Assembly: GCA_025094145.1 (NCBI GenBank)
Contig: JALLLS010000076.1
Coordinates: 62,001 to 126,000, forward strand
Direction of reading: 5' to 3'
Length of the DNA stretch: 64,000 bases
DNA from: Spinellus fusiger
Taxonomy: Eukaryota; Mucoromycota; Mucoromycetes; Mucorales; Phycomycetaceae
Part shown: positions 1-11,100 of the stretch, one piece after another
Layout: the number at the start of each line of letters is the position of its first letter
How positions within the stretch are numbered: the stretch's first letter is position 1
Translations under genes and position numbers: made by a program
Notes under the pieces: model-generated
The model's database searches: none
What the model saw: only the letters and a program-made list of their open reading frames with translations
Told to the model about the DNA's origin: nothing

Positions 1-716
1 ATGGGGTTAGGCTCACGAGAGTGTGATGGAAGGTATACGCATCCATAGCCACAACTTTCAATAAGTCTGCTAATACTTTCAGCTGTGTGTATAGGTGCAT
101 TATCCATTATTATATAATATCCTTTAAATTCATTGTAAAGATCAAAAACATCCAACGTGCTTGCAATAAAGTTAAATTAATGACCAGTAACTGTTCCAGT
201 GAGACTGTCCATTGATTGATCTAACGTTGCAGAGGGGTAATAAAAAAAAGAATTTTCAGAAAGATGTTTCTTATGGTTTTTATTTAATAATGCTGGTCGG
301 CCCATTTTTGGGGTCTCTACTGGATCAACTTTGAGATCTCTGTTCATATTTTGCATGGTTTGTTCCTGATCTCTTTCAAGCCAGTCGTATGCGGTTCGAT
401 GAGCAATACCCAACTGCTTAGCTGCTTTACCTGCAGTCATATCTAGTTCATAAATCAGATGAGAAAAGTGACCTTTAACATCATCACCATGTTTCTTCTA
501 TTAAGACACGGGTGCTAGAGTAGAATTTGTATTCTTTTTGGTGGCCTTGGGTTTTGGCTAAGGTTTCTCGGGTGGTTTTAAGTCCAAGTAAGTACTGTAG
601 TCTACGATGTTTTGAAGAGGAAAAGATTCTTTATCTACATCCATTAATATGGGCTCATTGCCCGATTCATCGATAGTATTTCCCTGTCCATCTTCATAGT
701 AGATTTGTAAGCTCAT
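1..716 (-). pseudogene. IS630/Tc1-type DDE transposase, internally deleted
   Basis: Reading from 716 down, one frame runs from an N-terminal MSLQIYYEDGQGN segment through a helix-turn-helix part (KAAKQLGIAHRTAYDWLE, about 435-375) and then a GRPALL linker. It continues into the second catalytic region (IIMDNAPIHT, near 100-75) and a degenerate YLPSHSREPNP motif at the window edge. In-frame stops occur at 558-560, near 500, and at about 178-180. The region that should carry the first catalytic Asp is missing between LDQSMDSLT and GTVTGH, an in-frame internal deletion of roughly 130 codons judged from memory of the family. The element is inactive, and its 3' part lies outside the window. Confidence 0.75.
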
Positions 717-867
717 TGTTGAAAAAATAGTATTTCGAAAAGTGTGCAAAAAGTGAAAAAAAAAGTGTGCGATTTTTTTCTGAGGTTGTGCGAATACTTT
801 CCGAAAAAGGTGTATTTTTACTCTTGGGGTAATATTGATTACACGAAAGAGCCTATGCAAAGCTTAA

Positions 868-2233
868 TACAGTGGCACCTAGAAAAAGAATGGACTTTTC
901 TCATTCCCCGGTATAATTCTGTAATAGGAAATACTTATTCTTTATCATAAAAACATACATTAAACACACAGTAGAGACTTGAAAATTGGATGAAGTATAA
1001 AGAAGGCCAACAGGATAATATATACAAGTTTATTAGGTGGAAACCCTTAATATTTGGTGTTTCCACCCTTGGCCTCTATCACAGCCCTATATCTCCGCCC
1101 CATGCTGGCAATGAGGGTGTCCATGGTATCTTTGGGAATATTCTCCCATTCTTCTAACAAGAGCACCTCCAAATCTTGAAGAGTACTTTTTGGGGTCATT
1201 CTCTTCCTGATGGCCCTGTCAAGTTCCTCCCAAAGATGCTCTATTAGGTTGGGGTCGGGGCTTTGTGAGGGCCACCCCTCCATAGTGGCAATGGTCTCCT
1301 GTGCCTTCCACAACCTGGACTCTTTGCTTTTATGACAGTTAGTATTGTCCTCTTGAAGAACTTAACATACCACTGGATTCAGTGCCTTGGTTAGAGCCAG
1401 ATCAGGGCAGTAGCTATCCTTTAAGATCTCAATGTATTCTCTACTGTCTATACTGCCCTTCACAGGCACCAACCTTCCAACACCTTCACTAGAGAAAGAA
1501 CCCCACACCATCACACTAACACCACCAAACTTCATGGTAGGCTTGATGTTCTTTGGGTGCAGTCCCTCCTTCTTTCTTTGCACCACTCTGTTGCAGTTGT
1601 TGGTCCTCATCAGTTGGTACTTTGACTCATCGGACCAGATGACTTTCTTACAGTCTTCCTCAGTCCAGTGGAGGTGGGCCTTGGCCCAAGCAAGCCTCAA
1701 CTTCTTGTGTTTAATATTGAGAGAAGGTTTCTTAACCACCTTGCAAGAAAACAGGCCAAGCTTTTTCATCAATTTTCTAAAAGTGTTCATGGACACTTGG
1801 GTGGTCATCTGCTTGCGAAGCTGATCCATTGTCTGGAATGAATCTCTTTCTAATGTGTGTCCGATCTCTCTCTAGTCTCTCTAACTAAGAATAGGCTTAC
1901 TCCCAGTGCTCTTCTTGGCCTTGAAACAACCAGTTTCTTTGTATCTCTTTACGATACGGGAAACAGACTGCTGACAAACTCCAAACCTAGCAGGAATGGC
2001 AACATGAGTGGTCTCATTGACAGTGGCCTCTTGATCAATGAGACAATGATTATAGTCGTCACTTTCTTTTTCTTGTTTCCAAGAGGTCTTTTTGGTTTGT
2101 TCGGTGGTGTTAGATGGGGTAGACATTAGAGTGGAAGAGCAATAAATGAAGAATGTTTAATATATATATAAATTCAAGGGTAAAATTATGGTTTGAATTT
2201 GAAATCTTCCTTGTTTTATTGAAAGCCACTGTA
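868..2233. mobile_element. Tc1/mariner transposon with TIRs and TA target duplication
   Basis: The element is bounded by TA dinucleotides at 868-869 and 2232-2233. The left end starts CAGTGGCACCTAGAAAAAG (870) and the right end, read inverted, starts CAGTGGCTTTCAATAAAAC (2231). The inverted repeats are imperfect over about 30 bp, and CAGTGGC is typical of Tc1-family ends. The interior carries one decayed transposase gene on the minus strand. The size of 1362 bp is normal for the family. Confidence 0.8.
1044..2126 (-). pseudogene. Tc1-family transposase, inactivated by point stops
   Basis: Three in-frame pieces make up one transposase of about 360 codons: the N-terminal HTH part (2126-1881, FGVCQQSVSRIVKRYKETG), the central part (1829-1362) and the C-terminal part (1313-1047). 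All three DD34E residues are visible. They are Asp in VIWSDESKY, Asp in the LQEDN block just below 1362, and Glu in PDPNLIEHLW. The ending RYRAVIEAKGGNTKY is a common Tc1 C-terminus. Stops near 1880, 1830 and 1360 break the frame while the rest is well conserved, so inactivation was probably recent. Confidence 0.8.
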
Positions 2234-2554
2234 TTGTAGAATTTAACGCATTTTTAGAAAAAGGTTAGTCTGAAGTGATTCTTTATAACTTCTGAGTGAA
2301 CAAACAGATATAATGTGTCATTGAATTAGAGTTTATATAATTTAGTTCAAAAAATATTGGGCTTTGCTCGTGTAATTGAATAGATTTATGTTAGGAAATT
2401 ACCTATAAATAGGAAGTGTTTGAACTGTGATGAAAATGCATTTCTACTCCACCCAAGTATTTCATAACACTAGTATCCAGTAATCCCTATTGATTTTTCA
2501 CAATTCAATTATAAAACATATTCTCCTTTATTATAAAACATAAATCTATCCAAG

Positions 2555-4552
2555 ATGACTCACGAGTGGGAAACTATAACAGAAGAAAACCTTCTTGAAT
2601 TCTGGAAGAGACAGTTAACTACTCATGCTGAAAAAAGACTTGCACAGTATTTTACAAGGCTCAAGGATGGTACCGAGACTTACAAGACGCTCACCTATGA
2701 GCAATTTGACCGCATTACAACCAACCTTGCCTGTGAATGGAAACCAATGCTCAAAGATAACACCTACATTGGCTACATAAATAACCACTCTATCGACTAT
2801 CTGATTACATATATCAGTATTTTAAAAATGAACTCAATCTTAGTGTGCCTCTCTACTAGAAATTCAGCAGCAGTAAACGCCAGATTACTTCAAAGTGTAG
2901 ATACCACAACTCTGTTGGCTGCCTCCAGTCACAGTACTATGGCATATGATACATCAGCTATTCTAGGAAATTCTAAAGTAATCATTCTCGACCCCTATGA
3001 CATTGATGCAATGGTTGAAACCCCCCTGAACCCTAATGCTGAAGAAATGTTGAAAGAAACAACAAGAAGAGATTCCAAAGAGACAACTTTAGTTCTTCAC
3101 AGGTAAAGTCATTTTGTCTGCAACATATATCTAAATTCGTATATCTATTATAAGTTCGGGATCGACAGGCACGCCAAAGATTGTTTGCATGAATAGCCAG
3201 ACCATATTGTATTTTGGCTCTATCGTTAGTGTCATTGATAAAGAATGTGGAGCCAATGTACTTGGCGACAAACCCAATACTTATCTTTACTGTTCAGCTC
3301 TGTATGTATTTAATGGCATCTTATTTTTTTTTATTCAAATACTTATATCTACTACAACTATAGATTTCATATATCTGGCCATTTTAACATCACAGACGTA
3401 GCTTTAACGGGAAGCAGTGTGGTGTTTATGGAGCCAGGTTCATACTCCATAGAGATAATGATTAAAACCATTAAAGATATTGGATGTGATATTGCTTCAG
3501 TTTCGCCATCAGTTCTAATACATTTCTTTCACTATTTAAACGAGAATGACAATTGGTCTGAGCTTCAGAGTCTGAGATCAATAGTGTAAGTATACATATG
3601 AAGTAAAAGATTATCTTACATTATATTGTTCAAAAATAGTCATGGTAGTGCATCTATTAAGAGAGAAATCGCAGAAAAATATAGAGAAAAGCATATCAAC
3701 ATATGTTCTATATATGGAGGCACAGGCAAGAAAATAGTTTACTATTTACCACTGAAATTATAATTAACATCCTACTATATTGTGTTTAGAAATGGGTGTT
3801 CCTATGACAGAAAGCATGGAACTCGACAGTCCTTACAAGTATCATTTAAGACCCTTATCAAAAATGAAGCAATATTGCCTATGGGAAGACTATGCTCTTG
3901 ACCCAAGATTGAAGCAGCTTATTATTCGACATGACTGTCCAACTTTGAGCAATAGTGCCAAAAGAAGAGAGGACGGAAATTATGAGACTAACGACTTGTT
4001 TCTGGAAGACGAATTAAATCCTGGACACTATACATATGTTAGTCGTACAGAAGACACTTTAGTCTTGTAAGTCTTAGCAAAACATATACAATAGTATGAA
4101 ACTAGTTCTTAAAATAATGACTGATGTTTAGGAATACTGCCAGTAAAGTCAACCCTCTTCCCATTGAAGCAACCATAACTGAATGCCCCATCATAAATGA
4201 ATGCCTTATTTTTGGTATGGGCTATCCATGTATTGGTGTTTTGGTGGAATTGTCTGAAGATGCTCATCTTAAATATTCTGTTGATGAGATCCAAAACATT
4301 GGTGAGTGTTTCTAATTACCAAAATTTCTTTCTTCTTATATCTTTTCTTTCTCTTTCCTAGTGTACTCGGCTGTTGAAAAAGCAAATGCTTTTGCCTTAG
4401 AATACACAGTCATTAAAAAATCTATGGTAAAAATACTTTCATCCAATGAAATTTTACCTAGAACAGGTAAAAATACTGTGAAAAGAAAACTTGGCTATAT
4501 ACAGTACACGGACACTATCGATGCTCTTTACGAACGTTCTGCTATCTATTGA
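2555..4552 (+). CDS. Stand-alone adenylate-forming enzyme (NRPS-like A domain)
   Basis: Exons 2555-3102, 3155-3301, 3364-3585, 3640-3725, 3790-4066, 4132-4301 and 4362-4552 join to exactly 546 codons plus stop. The P-loop motif SSGSTGTPK is split by intron 1, and the YGGTE motif is completed across intron 4. That intron starts with GC (GCAAGA, 3726) and is the only GC-AG intron noticed here. Downstream, ATGDLF-like and CPIINECLIFGMGYP blocks resemble the adenylation domain of fungal aminoadipate/carboxylate reductases. The protein ends right after the PRTGKNTVKRK lysine region, with no carrier or reductase domain. The hinge motif usually reading D..K..G is degenerate (TEDTLVLNTASK). Family membership is fairly sure; the substrate is unknown and reduced catalysis is possible. 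Confidence 0.75.
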
Positions 4553-5308
4553 TGTATATTTTAAGAATAAGAATATAGTTACATTGATTGTTTTGTTTCA
4601 TTTATCGCCTTTTTTTTTACTCTAAATATATTTACTAATGTATTTTGGCAATTATATCAAATATAATGATTATAGTAAGAAATTCATAAAATAGCTATTT
4701 CCTTCATGTTTTTGTATTTAATAAGTTTATAAGTTTATTAACTCTTTATATATTGAATTGAATCCTTCAGTATAATAGAAGAATAACTGTTTATTACAAG
4801 AATATTTGTTTTTATTGTAAAAAAATACTTGGTAGCGTCTGTTCTTACTCCTAGTATTTAGTGTGACCTATCATCTCCCCTTTATACTAAAAAATAATGG
4901 TACCTGTTATCTTTTTGGGGATGCTTGCTTACTACACCACCAGGGCTGTCTCTAAATAACCCTCACTTATGTAGACAGTTCTTTAGTTTCTAGTGTCTTT
5001 CTTTTTATAGGTAGGTCTAAAGATGTTCAGTTGGATATAAATCCTGGTTTGGGATAGCTTAGTGGACAGTATCTCTATGGTAGTTGATGTCTATAATGCA
5101 CCGATTTCCGGACACTTCGAAATAAGTTTGGGACAAAAAATCTTATATATTAAAAATAAAAAAACAGACACATCCTTTTATCGGACACATTCTTTCACTG
5201 GACATATTAGTATTTCTTGAGTGAGCGAACAAGTAAGAAGTATGAAAATCAGGAACCAGGAACCATAAAAGTACTCTTCTTTTTCTCTTTCTTTTTAAAG
5301 TTGCTTAA
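4553..5308. other. AT-rich intergenic DNA, no gene seen
   Basis: The stretch lies between the adenylation-domain gene and the Helitron remnant. No conserved ORF, RNA gene or clear terminal repeat was recognised. Confidence 0.6.
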
Positions 5309-5926
5309 ATGTCCATTCATACTATATACTATTCAAGCTGTTCACAGCCCGAATATTCTCAAAGAACTCATCACAGTTGTCTTTGTAATTCTGTAATTCA
5401 ACAGAACGAGAAAATAGAGGTTGCTATTGAAGAAATTAACACTAACATGCAAGAAGCTGAGACAGAAAATCAGAGTACTCGATGTAAAAACTGTCGTGAA
5501 TATGGCGATCTGCACAAAAGGCATTATAGCTGTCCAAATAATAATAGATACCAAGCAGAAATCAGAGACATTGTGATATGACTAGGAGATGTCAGCTTAT
5601 TGCAGAGAATGAGTGAGATAGGTCAGCCATACAATCATATGAGTTACATACTTATATTTCCTATAGAACAGTTAGGTTGGAATATAAATAGATGTTCAGT
5701 CAATGACCAAGATGTCAAGAGAAGCACACTAAAACACTACTACTTCAGATTGATGTACAGAAAAATAAATCACTTGAATTTATTTGGAAAGCTCTTTTAT
5801 CAGTACAGAGTATAGGCTAACATTGAACAAAGTCGCCTGAATTTCAGACGGCACAACCAAGACACATTGAGAAGAAATATACTAAGCAGTGTACAGGATG
5901 CTGTCACCTTGGGTTTTATATACTAA
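5309..5926 (+). pseudogene. Helitron transposase remnant (Helitron-like N-terminal region)
   Basis: A single frame runs from 5309 to a TAA at 5924-5926, interrupted only by TGA at 5579 and TAG at 5813. It begins with a Cys cluster (CKNCREYGDLHKRHYSC) and continues with RDIVI, LLQRMSEIGQPYNHMSYILIF, LKHYYFRLMYR and LFGKLFYQYRV. It ends with ANIEQSRLNFRRHNQ and SSVQDAV. This order matches the N-terminal domain of Rep/helicase Helitron proteins (outline: LQRISE..YDPLQYPLLFP, GRLFQQY, KIEQ.RL.Y). No rolling-circle tyrosine motif or helicase part follows, so this is a 5' fragment of a dead element. Confidence 0.7.
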
Positions 5927-6610
5927 GAACGGGAAACTAACAGTTAGCAGTTTTTTTTTATTTATTTTTTATTTTATTTAAAAAAAACAGCTACAAAATC
6001 AATGGTATTGAATAAAGCATCTATGATAAGTCGTAGCGTATTTAATGTAGTTGATAAATCTTTTAGAGATAGAATAAGAGTACAACAGCCTTTATTAGAA
6101 TGTGTGATTTATTTTGTGGTTATTTCCGCCAAGTTCTTCTATATGTTATAATCATTAGAATAGAAGAATAAAAAAGAAGTTGAATAAAAAAGAGAGTGAA
6201 TTGTACATTAACTAACCAAAATACCTTTGAGCCCAAGAATTCATTAAAGACACTACTACAGCAATGCATGATGAATAGTATATGATATTATTCAATGCTA
6301 TTAAAGGCTATTTATTTCCTTTTTATTATTGTATTTTTATCTATTTCTCTGAACCAATAAAATATCCAAGCCTTGGCTGACTCACTGACGGAAACCCATG
6401 CTACAGATAAACCATCTAAAGAATAATAAAGTGTATCTTATTGTGTTTTGTCATGCAAAAGAGATTACAATGTCTAGTATAATTATACTAACAAAGGTCT
6501 ATTTTGCTGTTTATGGTCAGAATACTTTGGTTTATTTTATTTTATTACCACAAATAGCTTATAGAATTCAACAAAGTCAATCATCTGATTTCAATAAATT
6601 AATGAAATGT
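5927..6610. other. AT-rich intergenic DNA
   Basis: No gene was recognised. A T-rich/A-rich inverted stretch lies near 5950-5990, and a dispersed repeat near 6361-6480 is listed separately. The region ends where the 1.22-kb duplicated segment begins. Confidence 0.5.
6361..6480. repeat. Dispersed repeat, copy 1 (related to 60415-60560)
   Basis: The core ACGGAAACCCATGCTACAG, then ATAAACCATCTAAAGAATAA and GTCATGCAAAAGAGATTACA, recurs in diverged form near 60.44 kb. Order and spacing are the same apart from a TG-repeat expansion there. No coding potential or family was recognised. Confidence 0.5.
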
Positions 6611-7834
6611 TACTTGAGATATATCTTCCTGAGAATCAACTCCAGGATGAAGCTTATCTACTCTTTCTGTTATGAAGTTCAAGTCTAATCTAGGCATAGT
6701 CTTTGTTGATCTGCACTATAGTAGTCAATGTGTCTATCGAGTGGTGTTTACAATAAACTCAATGTAAACACACACACAGACACACAGAGAGAGAGAGAGA
6801 GAAAGAAAGAAAGAAAAAGAAAAAGAGAATTGATGTAGATAAGAAATTTAATTTTGGCATCCAATATGCCTTGTATACCACACATTACTATTGTATTGAC
6901 ATTTGTATGAACATATATACACATGCCTAGTAAAGAGCATATTCTACTACTCTTCCATACCAAACATATCCTCGCTGTCGTTATTCAGTACAGCAAATGG
7001 ATTATCTACAGTTGCATCAGCTAACAGAAGAAGAGAGAGAGAGAGAAAAGAGAAAAGAAGGGAGAGAGAGAAGAAAAGAAATTCACACAGTCAACCAACA
7101 TCGCACCCCAAGACTACTCCTTCTTCTCTCTCTCTTTTCTTCTCTTCTTCCATGAACACTACTTACATGTTGTCTTTTTTTCCTCTTCTTCCTTTTTCTT
7201 CTCGGCTATTTTACGGTGGCTGTGGGCATTTCCTTCGGGGGCACCAGAGCGAGTCACACCTGCTACATAAGCCATGCCAACAGGTGGTGTTTGTGCAAGT
7301 TGGCTGCTTGACAGAGCCAAAAGAGTGTCGCGGTCGTAAATGACACGAGTGCCTGTAGATATACACACAGCACATACAATGTCATACAATGTCATACAAT
7401 GTTATACAGTAGACAAGCAGACAAGCAGACAAGCAGACAAGCAGACAGATAGATAGACAGACAGACAGATAGACAGATAGAGAGCACAATTGTTAGCTGT
7501 CTGCTATCTACTAATAGCTTCCACTAGACCTACCACCAGGAGTGGAGCTGTAGATAGTGCCGCTGGGTGTTGTGGAGTAGTTTGAAGGCAGAGACACGTC
7601 AAGGTTGTTTCTACGGATAGCCACGGGAATAGCAGCAGACATATTATAGAGCAGAGGAAGATGGAAAATAATAGAGAAAGAGGAAATTAAAAAAAAACTA
7701 AAATAAAATAAAATAAAATGAAAGAAAGAGAGAGAAAGAGCGGAGAATAAGCAAGGTGGAGTAAGCGGAGTAAGAGAAACAGCATATATAGATAAGTACC
7801 ACATCACAGGCCAATCATTAAGAAGGATTCTCTT
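6611..7834. repeat. 1.22-kb segmental duplication, copy 1
   Basis: Nearly identical to 13739-14963, in direct orientation with starts 7128 bp apart. Differences seen are single substitutions (for example CTTTCTG versus CTTTCCG near 6665) and small length changes in GA and A runs. The copy includes the complete 4E-BP-like gene, its introns, and about 190 bp upstream of the start codon. Flanks diverge abruptly at both ends, and no terminal inverted repeats or target duplications were seen. Confidence 0.9.
6947..7642 (-). CDS. eIF4E-binding protein (4E-BP)-like translation repressor, copy 1
   Basis: Exons 7642-7534, 7352-7167 and 7020-6947 join to 122 codons plus stop, close to the ~118 aa of animal 4E-BPs. 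The N-terminal part has the threonine-proline-rich NYSTTPSGTIYSSTPGGT block (TOR phosphosites in animal homologues). Next comes the eIF4E-binding YDRDTLL (YxxxxL-hydrophobic), then AQTPP. The protein ends MFGMEE, resembling a TOR-signalling (TOS) motif F-x-M-[DE]. A Lys/Glu-rich stretch precedes the last exon. Intron 1 (7353-7533) carries GACAAGCA repeats. By family knowledge it binds eIF4E and blocks eIF4G when unphosphorylated. The gene is duplicated at 14073-14770. Confidence 0.85.
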
Positions 7835-7933
7835 TGATCAGAGGTCACAGTTGGATATATATGTAAAATAAGAGAAGAAAAGAAGGAAATGGTGAAGGAG
7901 AATATCTTTATTAAGCAACTGAAAATGTGACTA

Positions 7934-9099
7934 TTAAAAGATGGCATGCGCTGCTTCTGCTCCCACTAAAAATAAATAATAAAACCACACATCAGTCGAG
8001 TGCATCACAAGAGAGAACCACTTACATGTAGCACCAAAACCCCAAGTAGCTGCAGTAGCGACATTCCCACCAAACTTCTTTGCCATATTAGCTACTTTGT
8101 TCTGTCCATCTTCTTCTGGTGCTGGTGGAGCTGCTGGAGCTGCTGAGGGTGACTGGTAAACATGATTAGGAGGAGTAGCATAAACACTAGTGACAGGAGG
8201 AGTGCTATAATATGCTGCTGTTGCTTGTGTTGCTGATGTAATAGGAGGAGGTGCATGGTAAATAGCTGTGGGAGGAGGGGGGTAGCTATAAGGAAGTGAT
8301 GTTGGTGCGGCCATGGATGTCTTTGCGCTATTAGAGGGTTGTGGAGAAGGTATCGTTGGTCGCTTTGCTTTGGGTGGTGTAGGTGTACTATAAGCAAATA
8401 AGTTAGCTCGATAAATAGTGCTCCTACTTACGCTATCTTTTTTACATGGTTCTGAGGGAATATCCCAGACTTGCCCTCTAAATTGCCCTTCCACCAGTCA
8501 TTGTTGACTGTTATCATTGTTAGTCTGACATGGACTGGCTTGTGGACTACTTTACCATATTCTGTGACCTGGATTATTTGGCCTTGTCGGAATGATAGGT
8601 CCGTGCTGGGATCATCACCGCTATAGTCGTACAGTGCTTCGGCAGTAGCAATAGATGAATTGGATGCATCCGAATAAGCAGGAGGCGCATCAGAAGTTGG
8701 TGTGGCCACATAAGACTGAATTGCTCTTGCCAATGTTTGGTGTGGCTGTACTTGGGACTGTGCCTGTGTCTGTACCTGTGGTTGTGGCTGTACCTGTGCC
8801 GGTACCAGCTTCTCCTCAGGTGGCACAAGTGAACGTCGAAAAGGTAGCTTTGGATTAGAGAGGGTGGCACTAAGCTCTCGTGGTGCTGGAGTGGGACTGG
8901 GAGTGGGTGTTGTGGATTTGCGTATAGGAAGGGGTGGTCTGGAAGAGACTGACTTTGCTCCCTCCACTTTTAGCGGTAACTGTGCTATGACTGCCTCATA
9001 GGTTTGCAGAGATACAAATTTATGATCTTTAAGAAAGGACAAATCTTTATGTATAGAAGACAGCATGTAGTTGGCCAGTTCAATATCACGTTCAGCCAT
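7934..9099 (-). CDS. SH3-domain protein, LSB1/PIN3-like
   Basis: Exons 9099-8556, 8507-8432, 8387-8026 and 7965-7934 join to 337 codons plus stop. The N-terminal helical region (ELANYMLSSIHKDLSFL) is followed by a long Pro/Gln-rich linker. The SH3 domain runs from about residue 150 to 206 (ALYDYSGDD, DLSFRQGQIIQVTEY, NNDWWKGNLEGKSGIFPQNHV), with intron 1 splitting it. A Pro/Tyr/Ala-rich tail follows, then the conserved end AKKFGGNVATAATWGFGAT...AIF. In yeast, Lsb1/Pin3 binds the WASP homologue Las17 and acts in actin patches and endocytosis; the same role here is inferred. The stop lies only 100 bp from the duplicated 4E-BP segment. Confidence 0.85.
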
Positions 9100-9211
9100 T
9101 GTAGATTCAAGGGAAAAGGGTAAGAATCAAAAAGTAAAGCAAAAGAAGGAAAAAAGAAGCGCCTCGTGGAGTCATTTGTGAATCAATTGTAGTTGATGCT
9201 CCGTCCTAACG

Positions 9212-9219
9212 TGACGTCA
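9212..9219. promoter_or_regulatory. Palindromic CRE-type site TGACGTCA
   Basis: A perfect TGACGTCA lies about 113 bp upstream of the SH3-protein start codon. This is the consensus site of ATF/CREB-type bZIP factors. An 8-bp match can occur by chance, so function is unproven. Confidence 0.3.
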
Positions 9220-9277
9220 AGATCCTCCTTTTCTTAGTACACCTACCCACTTACACATATGAAAATATAAATAAATA

Positions 9278-9364
9278 TAGACATAGGTACATAGATACAT
9301 AGATACATAGATACATAGATACATAGATACATAGATACATAGATACATAGATACATAGGTACAT
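9278..9364. repeat. ATACATAG 8-bp microsatellite
   Basis: About ten tandem copies of the 8-mer ATACATAG or GTACATAG with few substitutions. There are no spacers, so it is a simple tandem repeat. Confidence 0.9.
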
Positions 9365-9375
9365 ATTTATGTATC

Positions 9376-11100
9376 TATACTTACTGATGGGTGTTATTAT
9401 AAGATAGGGATTTTCATTATTTCTTCTTAATATTCTATTCTTGGTAATAAGGATCTACTCTATCAGTGAAAACAATATATCTTTAATGCTATAGTGCTTG
9501 ACACTGAACTTTCTTATACTGAGTCTAACCAACTCAAACTTCACACAAAAACTCATCAGATTATATTTCATTGATTCATATTACAACATCTACCTTTTGA
9601 TTTGTAGGCAGCTTCAATATGAGACAATAAATATCAAATAACATCTCAAGTCTATTTGTATTATTTATAAATAAACACTCGTCTATACATCTGTACTAGA
9701 CTATTGCAGTAAATTAGACTACTGGTGTTGAAAGATTGATAGTAATAGACTAAATAGCCGTACAATTGAGATGCCAATTTAAAGATTCCATACAAAATAA
9801 TCATTTTATCAACGAGTAATCACTATAAACACACTATTCCTATTGGGTAGGTGAGATGTATAGGCAAGGGAGGGGGGTTGTTATGAGCATGGAAATAATG
9901 CTACAGAAAACATAGAAGCCTTATTTTAAGCCTATTCACTTTATCTCTTAAATAGTTTAGCTTGGTTTGAAATGACAGAATACGGGGATTATGAAAGCGT
10001 TAAAGAACATGAGCTGGGAGGCAAAGTGCAAATAGATTGACTCTATTATTATCTCTTTAAATGGCCAGTTTAACTCTGCTAATAATTGATACACTATAAT
10101 GGACTGTTGTTTTAACTAATGTTATGTATTGTCTTATTAAGCGTCTTCTTTTTTCTCACTAAGATTAAATGCTATATAACATAGGGCGTTTCTTTCATTG
10201 ATGTGTGTAGATCAATCCGAGTACATTGGTGTATGTATGAATGTATGTATGTATTCAAAGTCAGAAGCCCTGATGAACAATAGTACTATAGCAACAATTG
10301 ATACCTCTCAACAGAATTCAAATATAAATATAGATAATGTAAATATCATTCTTTTGTTGTTCCTTGGATATAACTTATAGAAGTTAATAGATACTATGAA
10401 ATCAATAACCTATAGTTTTGTGTTGGATCTTCTTCATCATGTATAGATAGATAGATAGATAGAATATAAGCCAAACAGCCAACATCGGGTCTGCACATAC
10501 AACAGACACAAATAAAAAGAAAACACTAATAATTAAGTCATCGTTAGATAATTAGTCATAATGAAACAAAAAGCTTATATTTATCACAGTCAGTTACAAG
10601 TCATAAACCTGTAACAACTCTCTGCTCATAAAAGAAACTATAGATGGGCTTTAATTGACTTTGAATATTATTAATTTATGGTCATATGTATTTGTATTCT
10701 ATAACATAACTATTCAATCATACTAAACAACTTTGGTTTCATTAGTGTTATAGTAGAAGGGGGGGTTTATCTAATCAGTGCCAGGTTTTTATATAAGAAG
10801 AAATAATTAAGACAATACAATCATACCAGTTTATCTCTTGGGGTAAATGAGTTAGACATCACTGTTTTCTATAGTTCTCAGACTTATCCTCTCTTCAAGA
10901 AGAAAATGATAAGTGTTCCTTACTTGTAGTTTGACGACTCATAGGAAAATAATTATTAAAATAGTATTAATAACTTACCCACCTGATGCTTATTGAGTGG
11001 AGATTGGCTTTGAACTCAACAGATATTCTGTAGATATACTTGAAGAGAGTGAGAACCTCATGAACATTTTTTAACAATGGAAGTTCTTTGAAGGATGTTA
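9376..11100. other. AT-rich intergenic DNA, no gene seen
   Basis: Only short low-complexity ORFs occur here; a GATA-type microsatellite lies near 10442-10462. No RNA gene or conserved protein was recognised. Confidence 0.55.

Noticed and set aside
744..950. 68-codon plus-strand ORF spanning the left Tc1 end
   Set aside because: It overlaps the start of one transposase relic and the TIR of another element and resembles no protein.
9278..9364. Regular repeat suggestive of a CRISPR-like array
   Set aside because: Units are contiguous 8-mers without spacers, and the window is eukaryotic; it is a microsatellite.
10198..10380. 60-codon ORF in the 9.4-11.1 kb intergenic region
   Set aside because: Low-complexity, AT-rich, no conserved features or splice partners.
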